A stretch of 5,258 nucleotides of DNA. Origin: SIG622 sp045596605 (lineage in GTDB: Bacteria; Bacillota; Clostridia; Oscillospirales; CAG-382). Where the stretch lies: assembly GCA_045596605.1 (NCBI GenBank), contig JAZOCR010000151.1, positions 1-5,258 on the forward strand, given 5' to 3'. The notes beneath the pieces were generated by a model that searched no databases, had not been told where the DNA came from, and saw only the letters and a program-made list of their open reading frames with translations. Positions 1 to 4,041 of the stretch are shown one piece after another. Made by a program: the position numbers and the translations under genes. Position 1 is the stretch's first letter; each line of letters begins with the position of its first letter.

Positions 1-124
1 TTTTCTGAGCTACGCCCTTTTTTCCGTCGTACATGATGTTGTTGATAAGCTTTGTTACGAGCTTTGAATTGTACATAGGATCCGGGAGTACGTCTCTCTT
101 CGGTACAGAACCTCTTCTCGGCAC
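1..124 (-). CDS. rpsG: 30S ribosomal protein S7, N-terminal part (cut by window edge)
   Basis: S7 is a primary 16S rRNA-binding protein that nucleates assembly of the 30S head. The visible 41 codons begin MPRRGSVPKRDVLPDPMYNS and continue through TKLINNIMYDGKKGVAQK, the highly conserved S7 N-terminus; the family is usually about 156 aa, so roughly three quarters lies beyond position 1. The start is GTG at 124-122. A strong Shine-Dalgarno (AAGGAGG, 139-133) sits 8 nt upstream. An in-frame ATG at 142-140 lies immediately upstream of this Shine-Dalgarno and would add six residues absent from S7 proteins, so it is rejected. The gene follows rpsL on the same strand, the classical str operon order, with fusA and tuf expected beyond the edge (inference). 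Confidence 0.97.
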   Translation of the reverse strand, partial: MPRRGSVPKRDVLPDPMYNSKLVTKLINNIMYDGKKGVAQK

Positions 125-310
125 TATACTTCCCTCCTTCATAAAAAAATGAATTCACAGGTACTCAAAAATACCTTATGCGATGCTGTGCATCAATAAT
201 TATTTTCGTCAGCACCAAGGCGACGTCTTTATGTTAAAAGATACGATATAGCCTTAGCACAAACCATTTACACGCTTTATGCGTGCTTTTGCAAGATTTC
301 AAACAGAAGC
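125..310 (-). promoter_or_regulatory. rpsL-rpsG intercistronic region with several small hairpins
   Basis: This 186-nt gap is long for two co-transcribed ribosomal protein genes. Read on the minus strand it holds CACGC-ATAAA-GCGTG (285-271), GATGC-ACA-GCATC (194-182), AGGTA-N8-TACCT (176-159), and TTCAT-N6-ATGAA (153-138), whose 3' arm overlaps the first two bases of the rpsG Shine-Dalgarno. None is followed by a U-run, so I see no terminator. In E. coli, S7 represses its own synthesis by binding the rpsL-rpsG intercistronic RNA. A similar role here is possible but is inference, because I cannot match a specific S7-binding fold. No convincing promoter for rpsG was seen. Confidence 0.35.
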
Positions 311-730
311 TTATTTCTTCTTCTTTTCCATCTTTGCACCGTACTTAGAACGGGACTGATTACGCTTTGCAACGCCCTGAGTGTCGAGTGTTCCTCTTAC
401 GATGTGATAACGCACACCGGGGAGGTCCTTTACTCTTCCGCCTCTTACAAGAACAACGGAGTGTTCCTGAAGGTTGTGGCCGATACCCGGAATGTAAGCA
501 GTAACTTCGATACCGTTTGTAAGTCTTACTCTGGCAATCTTTCTGATAGCGGAGTTAGGCTTCTTAGGTGTCTTTGTTGCAACCTTTGTGCAAACGCCTC
601 TCTTCTGAGGAGCACTTGCGTCGGTTGCTACCTTCTTGATAGAGTTGAGACCCTTCTGAAGGGCAGGAGACTTTGATTTGTAAGTTACCTGCGCACGTCC
701 GTTTCTTACGAGCTGATTAAGTGTAGGCAT
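311..730 (-). CDS. rpsL: 30S ribosomal protein S12
   Basis: S12 (139 aa) sits at the decoding centre of the 30S subunit and affects translational accuracy. The protein starts MPTLNQLVRNGR and carries the Firmicutes-type insertion around residues 26-40 that E. coli S12 lacks. It contains TPKKPNSA at 54-61 and GGRVKDLPGVRYH at 97-109. The lysines equivalent to E. coli K42 and K87 (here K56 and K101) are both intact, so the gene looks streptomycin-sensitive at those sites; D102 is the residue that is beta-methylthiolated in some bacteria. The ATG at 730-728 is chosen because AAGGAGG (743-737) lies 6 nt upstream. The open frame extends 15 codons further upstream, but that extension matches no S12 and overlaps the ribosome binding site. 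It is the first gene of a str-type operon, followed by rpsG. Confidence 0.98.
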   Translation of the reverse strand: MPTLNQLVRNGRAQVTYKSKSPALQKGLNSIKKVATDASAPQKRGVCTKVATKTPKKPNSAIRKIARVRLTNGIEVTAYIPGIGHNLQEHSVVLVRGGRVKDLPGVRYHIVRGTLDTQGVAKRNQSRSKYGAKMEKKKK

Positions 731-814
731 ACCGCACCTCCTTACTTTAAAATTTTGTATTTCTTCGCACTGCACACCGAAGCAATCAAAAGGTGCGCAT
801 AATACGACTTTATA

Positions 815-843
815 ATTTTACACCATTTTTTTTGGTTTGTCAA
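815..843 (-). promoter_or_regulatory. Sigma-A-type promoter of the rpsL operon
   Basis: On the minus strand a perfect -35 hexamer TTGACA (843-838) is followed by a 17-bp A-rich spacer and the -10 hexamer TAAAAT (820-815), one mismatch from consensus. Transcription would start near 808, giving a leader of roughly 75-80 nt before the rpsL ATG. Strength and spacing fit a highly expressed ribosomal operon. The start site is inferred from hexamer spacing. Confidence 0.8.
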
Positions 844-989
844 GCATTTTTTTCTCTTTTCACAAATTACCACCTTATTATTAAACATTCGTACCAAATT
901 TATACGCAACGCCCCTTGTATCTCTCTGTATTTTCGGCTTTTAGGGCATTTTGACGACAAATTGTGACACGCATTACCCAAAGCAGCAT

Positions 990-1017
990 TTTTGTATACA
1001 ATTTTACAAAATGGTAA
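990..1017. promoter_or_regulatory. Overlapping dyads upstream of the AraC gene promoter (possible operator)
   Basis: TTTTGTA (990-996) and TACAAAA (1005-1011) form a 7-bp inverted repeat with an 8-bp centre. A 10-bp perfect palindrome, TTGTATACAA, lies at 992-1001, and a second short dyad, TTAC-N6-GTAA, overlaps at 1004-1017. The group lies 10-40 bp upstream of the candidate -35 of the regulator gene, where an activator or autorepressor could bind. The DNA is AT-rich, so chance palindromes are likely and the call is weak. Confidence 0.22.
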
Positions 1018-1026
1018 CAGATATTT

Positions 1027-1056
1027 TTTCCATAAGTAGAAAGAACGCTGTATAAT
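1027..1056 (+). promoter_or_regulatory. Candidate promoter of the AraC-family gene
   Basis: A perfect -10 hexamer TATAAT (1051-1056) has a 4/6 match to the -35 (TTTCCA, 1027-1032) at 18 bp. Two further TATAAT hexamers follow at 1064-1069 and 1069-1074, so the exact start is uncertain. Use of the first would start RNA near 1063 and place the whole repeat copy at 1074-1137 inside a leader of about 90 nt. The weak -35 suggests low basal expression or activator dependence (inference). Confidence 0.45.
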
Positions 1057-1073
1057 ATAGCCATATAATATAA

Positions 1074-1137
1074 TGAAAGTTTTCCGCTTGCGGGAAACTG
1101 ACCAAAATTCCGAATTCCAAATTCCGAATTCCGAATT
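1074..1137 (+). repeat. Hairpin plus AATTCCG-tract repeat, copy 1
   Basis: The unit reads TGAA prefix (1074-1077), a hairpin with arms 1078-1086 and 1091-1099 closed by a four-base loop (the adjoining C1087/G1090 would also match), a 6-nt spacer GACCAA (1100-1105), and a 32-nt tract (1106-1137). The tract is four heptamers, AATTCCG, AATTCCA, AATTCCG, AATTCCG, followed by AATT. It matches copy 3 (2254-2320) at 30 of 32 tract positions, with the same prefix, order and spacer length. The hairpin differs from copy 3 by paired changes (G1079/C1098 versus A/T; C1084/G1093 versus T/A) that preserve pairing. It sits between the promoter and start codon of the AraC gene, so it is probably transcribed in its leader. 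Confidence 0.8.
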
Positions 1138-1154
1138 TATTATACGGTGGTATT

Positions 1155-2051
1155 ATGGAAAACAATATTATTCTCGACGGCAGCACGGTGTTTGACCCGG
1201 GGCTTGTAAAGATAACGGGTCTTAGCGTTCCCCACCCGGTGCCATATCTTTTTCATTCTCAGAAATTCTGGGAATTTATATACGTTGACAGCGGATTTGC
1301 ACTTCTCGGTGGAAGCGGAAATTCAGTCCTGCTTTCGGCAGGTGATTTTGCGGTTATTGCGCCGGGAGAAACACATTCGCTGATAGGCTCCGGCGACACG
1401 GAGCTTTACTGCCTGCTTTTTATGGAAAGCGAGCTTGGCAATATGAAGGACGAAATATTTTCACTTCCCGGCTTTCTGGAGCTTTCTCTGCGTGTAAAGG
1501 CACAGAGAGATGCGAAGGCGAAGCCGAAATCCTCCAAATACGAATGCATACGGTTTGATTTTTCCGAGCGTCATGAGTTTATGCGTCTTTGCGACAGGAT
1601 AAACCGTGAGCGTATCACGAAAATAAGGGGCTGGCAGCAGATAATCAAAGGGCTTCTTTGTGAAACCTTGGTATTTTACTCCCGTCTTGACGTTGCAGCA
1701 AAGCGTGCAGAGCGATTATCTGACTCACCAGGGGGAATGTCATACAAGATTATAAAATATCTTGAAGAGAATTACGGCAAGAACGTAACCGGCGCAGACC
1801 TTGCAAAAGAAACGGGGCTTTCCGCAGATTATCTTATAAAGCACTTCAAGGCAGAGCTTTCTCTCTCGCCCGCCGAATATCTTCGCCGTTACCGCATAGC
1901 AAAGAGCATGGAGCTGCTTCGCAGCACAGAGCTTGCAGTAAACGAAATTGCACAAAGGTGCGGCTTTGTGGACATGAGTGCTTTTTCAAGAGTATTTAAA
2001 GCCTACGAGGGTGATACACCGTCGGGGTACAGAAAAAAATTCCGTCGGTGA
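1155..2051 (+). CDS. AraC-family transcriptional regulator with N-terminal cupin-like sensor domain
   Basis: This 298-aa protein is a predicted cytoplasmic DNA-binding regulator. Residues about 28-92 form an AraC-type beta-barrel effector domain (KFWEFIYVDSG at 37-47, AGDFAVIAPGETHS at 62-75), which in relatives binds a small ligand, often a sugar. A less conserved, helix-rich linker spans about 95-190. Residues about 196-296 are the two-helix-turn-helix domain: first HTH around TGADLAKETGLSADYLIKHF (212-231), linking helix near 240-256, second HTH and family signature from NEIAQRCGF (263-271) to GDTPSGYRK (286-294). The ATG at 1155 has only a weak ribosome site (GGTGG, 1146-1150). The gene stands alone on the plus strand, divergent from rpsL and convergent with the aminotransferase operon. 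No sugar or transport genes lie beside it, so effector and targets are unknown. The stop codon falls in its own terminator. Confidence 0.93.
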   Translation: MENNIILDGSTVFDPGLVKITGLSVPHPVPYLFHSQKFWEFIYVDSGFALLGGSGNSVLLSAGDFAVIAPGETHSLIGSGDTELYCLLFMESELGNMKDEIFSLPGFLELSLRVKAQRDAKAKPKSSKYECIRFDFSERHEFMRLCDRINRERITKIRGWQQIIKGLLCETLVFYSRLDVAAKRAERLSDSPGGMSYKIIKYLEENYGKNVTGADLAKETGLSADYLIKHFKAELSLSPAEYLRRYRIAKSMELLRSTELAVNEIAQRCGFVDMSAFSRVFKAYEGDTPSGYRKKFRR

Positions 2052-2062
2052 CGGAATTTTTT
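2034..2062 (+). terminator. Intrinsic terminator of the AraC gene, overlapping its stop codon
   Basis: A perfect 13-bp stem pairs AAAAAATTCCGTC (2034-2046) with GACGGAATTTTTT (2050-2062) around a GGT loop (2047-2049). The T-run is part of the 3' arm. The TGA stop (2049-2051) begins in the loop and runs into the 3' arm, so the last codons of the gene form the 5' arm. The A-rich 5' side would also let it act on minus-strand transcripts. Confidence 0.88.
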
Positions 2063-2089
2063 GTTTAATTGCGCACTTCGCAATTAAAC
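2063..2089. repeat. 11-bp hairpin abutting repeat copy 2
   Basis: GTTTAATTGCG (2063-2073) pairs perfectly with CGCAATTAAAC (2079-2089) around a CACTT loop. It begins directly after the AraC terminator and ends directly against the AATTCGG tract. It resembles the other hairpins here in size and in its TTCGC-type apex, but lacks the 6-nt spacer, so it may be a separate hairpin module rather than part of a full unit. Confidence 0.65.
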
Positions 2090-2150
2090 AATTCGGAATT
2101 CGGAGTTCGGAATTCCGAATTTAGGAGAATTTCACTTCGTGAAATTTCCA
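2090..2150 (-). repeat. Hairpin plus AATTCCG-tract repeat, copy 2 (inverted)
   Basis: Read on the minus strand: prefix TGGA (2150-2147), hairpin AATTTCAC-GAA-GTGAAATT (2146-2128), 6-nt spacer CTCCTA (2127-2122), then a 32-nt tract (2121-2090) of heptamers AATTCGG, AATTCCG, AACTCCG, AATTCCG, then AATT. The tract matches copy 3 at 31 of 32 positions, including the unusual AACTCC in the third heptamer. The hairpin arms differ in sequence from copies 1 and 3 while the prefix, spacer length and tract length are kept. Confidence 0.75.
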
Positions 2151-2253
2151 TTTTTATTTAATTTAGATTAAACCGAATAGGCTCTTAAAATTGGTGCAAA
2201 CAATTTTTTTGAAATTTTGCAGAATATAGCAAATAAAAAACAGTTAAATAAGA

Positions 2254-2320
2254 TGAAAATTTTTCGCATTCTGCGAAAAATTGACAATAATTCCGAATTC
2301 CGAACTCCGAATTCCGAATT
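2254..2320 (+). repeat. Hairpin plus AATTCCG-tract repeat, copy 3
   Basis: The unit reads TGAA prefix (2254-2257), a perfect 11-bp hairpin AATTTTTCGCA-TTC-TGCGAAAAATT (2258-2282), a 6-nt spacer GACAAT (2283-2288), and a 32-nt tract (2289-2320) of heptamers AATTCCG, AATTCCG, AACTCCG, AATTCCG, then AATT. Layout and orientation equal copy 1 (1074-1137). A TTGACA hexamer at 2281-2286 spans the hairpin end and spacer, but no -10 lies at a suitable distance. Confidence 0.8.
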
Positions 2321-2343
2321 ATTTTATCGCATTCCGAATTATA

Positions 2344-2375
2344 AAAAAACCGCTCCCTCCCGGAAGCGGTTTTTT
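2344..2375 (-). terminator. Intrinsic terminator of the paaK-ACT-aminotransferase operon
   Basis: AAAAAACCGCT (2344-2354) pairs perfectly over 11 bp with AGCGGTTTTTT (2365-2375). On the minus strand the stem ends in a seven-T run (2349-2343). It starts one base after the aminotransferase stop codon (2379-2377), a normal position for an operon end. Both arms carry A/T runs, so it may act in both directions and back up the AraC terminator. Confidence 0.9.
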
Positions 2376-2376
2376 C

Positions 2377-3564
2377 TTACATCTTCGCTTTTATAATGTC
2401 TGCAAGGATTTTAACGCCCTTATCTATGTCCTCATCGGAAGGCATAGAATAATTGAGTCTGAAGGAATCAGAGGGAGCGTTTTCATCGCAGTTGAAGGCA
2501 GTGCCGGGTACTACGAACACCTTCTGCGCTACAGCTTCCTTTACGAAATCGGAAAGCTCTACGCCCTTTGGGAGTGTGCACCAGAGGAAAAGACCGCCGT
2601 CGGGACGGGTGAATTTAACCTCTTTTGGCATATACTTTTCAAGCGCCGCTATCATAAGTGTAGCCTTGTGCTTATAGAGTGCACGGATTTTTGCAATATG
2701 TGCGTCCATATCGCACTCGGTCATAAAACCAGCCACTATCATCTGGAAGAACTGATTTGTGTGAACGTCTTCAACCTGCTTTGCAACAACCATTTTCTGA
2801 ATGAGAGTTTCGTTACCGCACACGAAGCCTACACGCATACCTGCGGAAAGCACCTTGGAGAAAGAGCCGCAGTAAACTACTCTGCCGTCTGTATCCATAC
2901 TCTTGAAGGTCGGAACATCTTCACCTGCAAATCTCAGCTCGCCGTATGGGTTGTCCTCGAGAATAACTACGTCATACTTCTGTGCAAGAGCGTAAACCGC
3001 CTTACGCTTTTCGAGAGAAGTCGTAATTCCTGCGGGATTGTGGAAGGTGGGAATAAGGTACATAAACTTTACACGATTTCTTTCTCGAAGCTCATTTTCA
3101 AGAGCTTCAAGGTTTATTCCGTCATCGTCAAGGGGAACGCCAACGGGAACTGCACCGATAGAACGGAAAGCGTTAAGTGCACCGATAAAGCTGGGGTTTT
3201 CACAGATTACCTCGTCGCCTCTGTTACAAAGAACCTTACAAAGAAGCTCGATACCCTGCTGACCGCCGGAGGTGATAATTGTCATATCGCCCTCTTTTCC
3301 GCAGCCAAACTTTTCCTTTATTCTTTTCTCTACAAGAGCACGCAGAGGATTATACCCTTCCGTTGTGCCGTACTGCAGAGATGCGGTAGCGTTTTCTGTA
3401 AGTATTTTATTTGCAATTCTCGTTATATCCTCAACAGGAAAGGATTCCGGAGAAGGATTGCCTGCGGCAAAGGAGATTGCGCCCGGAGTACCAAGGCTCT
3501 TGAAAATCTCACGGATTGCCGAGGGCTTCATATCTTTTATATTGTCTGAAAGTATGTATTCCAT
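2377..3564 (-). CDS. PLP-dependent class I/II aminotransferase (aromatic/2-aminoadipate type)
   Basis: This 395-aa fold-type I aminotransferase transfers an amino group between an amino acid and a 2-oxo acid using pyridoxal phosphate. Visible landmarks are ISFAAGNPSPESFP (30-43), LQYGTTEGYNPLR (63-75), HNPAG with the PLP-contacting Asn176, LEDNPYGEL with Asp204 and Tyr207, SFSK with the Schiff-base lysine Lys237 followed by GMRVGF, and Arg369 in FRLNYS for the substrate carboxylate. The sequence resembles the LysN/ARO8-like group (stand-alone, without the GntR domain of MocR regulators), and the length is typical for it. The ATG at 3564 has AAGGA (3577-3573) 8 nt upstream. It is last in the operon, 36 nt after the ACT gene. 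Beside phenylacetate-CoA ligase, an aromatic amino acid/arylpyruvate substrate is the best guess, but aminoadipate, branched-chain or broad specificity cannot be excluded. Confidence 0.9.
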   Translation of the reverse strand: MEYILSDNIKDMKPSAIREIFKSLGTPGAISFAAGNPSPESFPVEDITRIANKILTENATASLQYGTTEGYNPLRALVEKRIKEKFGCGKEGDMTIITSGGQQGIELLCKVLCNRGDEVICENPSFIGALNAFRSIGAVPVGVPLDDDGINLEALENELRERNRVKFMYLIPTFHNPAGITTSLEKRKAVYALAQKYDVVILEDNPYGELRFAGEDVPTFKSMDTDGRVVYCGSFSKVLSAGMRVGFVCGNETLIQKMVVAKQVEDVHTNQFFQMIVAGFMTECDMDAHIAKIRALYKHKATLMIAALEKYMPKEVKFTRPDGGLFLWCTLPKGVELSDFVKEAVAQKVFVVPGTAFNCDENAPSDSFRLNYSMPSDEDIDKGVKILADIIKAKM

Positions 3565-3600
3565 TTTGGGTTTCCTTCTTTCTTAGCCGCCTTTGAAAGC

Positions 3601-4026
3601 TTACTTAATATCTTCATGTGTAGCCGTGTGAATACCGTTCGCACTGAAAATCTCCTGCGCTGTTTCCGGGTCGTTTACACGAAGTACAACCATTGCGTGC
3701 TCACGCATCTTAGGAAGAAATGCATACATGTATTCAACGGAAACTCCGCCCTCTTTAAGGAGAGAGAGTACAGATGCAAGTCCGCCGGGCTTGTCGTCAA
3801 TGGCAACGCCGATAACCTCTGTTACCTTAACCACTACTCCGCTTTCGGAAAGAACCTTTTTCGCCTGGTCCGGTCTGTCAACTATTATTCTTGCAACGCC
3901 GAACTCGGAGGTATCTGCGATGCACAGTGCGCTCATATTTATATGGTGCTCGGCAAGTACGTTACATATATCCGATACTCTGCCGAATTTGTTTTCAACG
4001 AAAACCGATAACTGCTTTATTGACAT
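3601..4026 (-). CDS. Tandem ACT-domain protein
   Basis: This 141-aa protein consists almost wholly of two ACT domains: ACT1 at about 3-67 (ENKFGRVSDICNVLAEHHINM, 11-31, the loop-helix ligand site) and ACT2 at about 71-134 (DDKPGGLASVLSLLKEGG, 77-94). ACT domains bind amino acids and regulate enzymes or transport. No catalytic or DNA-binding domain is present. The ATG at 4026 has GGAGG (4040-4036) 9 nt upstream, within the 15-nt gap after the paaK stop. Small ACT proteins of this type are commonly found beside phenylacetate-CoA ligase and indolepyruvate ferredoxin oxidoreductase genes in anaerobes. A role as an aromatic amino acid sensor for the neighbouring enzymes is therefore plausible, but it is inference and I know of no tested mechanism. 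Confidence 0.9.
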   Translation of the reverse strand: MSIKQLSVFVENKFGRVSDICNVLAEHHINMSALCIADTSEFGVARIIVDRPDQAKKVLSESGVVVKVTEVIGVAIDDKPGGLASVLSLLKEGGVSVEYMYAFLPKMREHAMVVLRVNDPETAQEIFSANGIHTATHEDIK

Positions 4027-4041
4027 ATTCTCTTTCCTCCC

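Larger units (their letters stand above)
731..1154. other. Divergent intergenic region between rpsL and the AraC-family gene
   Basis: No gene is supported in these 424 bases. The left part holds the rpsL leader and promoter (to 843). In the leader, CTTCG (763-767) can pair with CGAAG (778-782) to form a small stem. The stretch from about 844 to 985 is AT-rich and shows nothing I can name. From 990 there are small dyads, then three TATAAT hexamers, then one copy of the hairpin plus AATTCCG repeat (1074-1137), and finally the AraC gene's weak ribosome binding site. A 79-codon frame on the minus strand (981-742) was rejected: it overlaps both promoter and ribosome binding site and is basic, low-complexity sequence. 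Confidence 0.7.
2090..2320. repeat. 231-bp structure with 32-bp terminal inverted repeats (possible MITE-like element)
   Basis: The outer 32 bp at each end (2090-2121 and 2289-2320) are inverted repeats matching at 31 of 32 positions. Just inside each lies a 6-nt spacer and a hairpin (2128-2146 and 2258-2282), around an AT-rich core with no open frame. The arrangement resembles a small non-autonomous mobile element. However, I see no clear target-site duplication in the flanks (AATTAAAC on the left, ATTTTATC on the right), and the ends are built from a simple heptamer repeat. It could equally be two independent repeat units in opposite orientation. Confidence 0.4.
2052..2376. other. Gene-free region between convergent terminators, filled by repeats
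   Basis: No gene is supported between the AraC stop and the aminotransferase stop. In order it holds the rest of the AraC terminator, a hairpin (2063-2089), repeat copy 2 (2090-2150), an AT-rich core (2151-2253), repeat copy 3 (2254-2320), a partial repeat fragment ATTCCGAATT (2331-2340), and the aminotransferase terminator (2344-2375). The core shows only AT-rich dyads, such as TTTAAT-N4-ATTAAA (2157-2172), and no recognisable coding or promoter signal. Confidence 0.75.

Noticed and set aside
122..142. Alternative ATG start for rpsG at 142
   Set aside because: The Shine-Dalgarno lies inside the added codons, and the S7 N-terminus begins at the GTG at 124.
271..285. CACGC/GCGTG hairpin after rpsL as a terminator
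   Set aside because: The stem is only 5 bp and lacks a U-run, and rpsL and rpsG are expected to be co-transcribed.
731..775. N-terminal extension of rpsL by 15 codons
   Set aside because: The extension does not match S12 and contains the AAGGAGG ribosome site that serves the ATG at 730.
742..981. Minus-strand 79-codon frame upstream of rpsL
   Set aside because: It overlaps the rpsL promoter, leader and ribosome site, and the product is basic, low-complexity sequence.
1078..1099. Hairpin read as a transcription terminator ahead of the AraC gene
   Set aside because: It is not followed by a T-run on either strand, and it matches the hairpin of the repeat family.
2281..2286. TTGACA as a -35 promoter element in repeat copy 3
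   Set aside because: No -10-like hexamer lies 15-19 bp downstream, where the sequence is the AATTCCG tract.
1106..2320. AATTCCG tracts as a CRISPR array
   Set aside because: The units are contiguous 7-mers without spacers, and no cas genes are present.
2281..3549. Long plus-strand open frame (422 codons)
   Set aside because: It is antisense to the aminotransferase, which has intact motifs and a ribosome site. The frame starts within the AATTCCG repeat, crosses the operon terminator and shows no domain; it reflects codon bias on the opposite strand.
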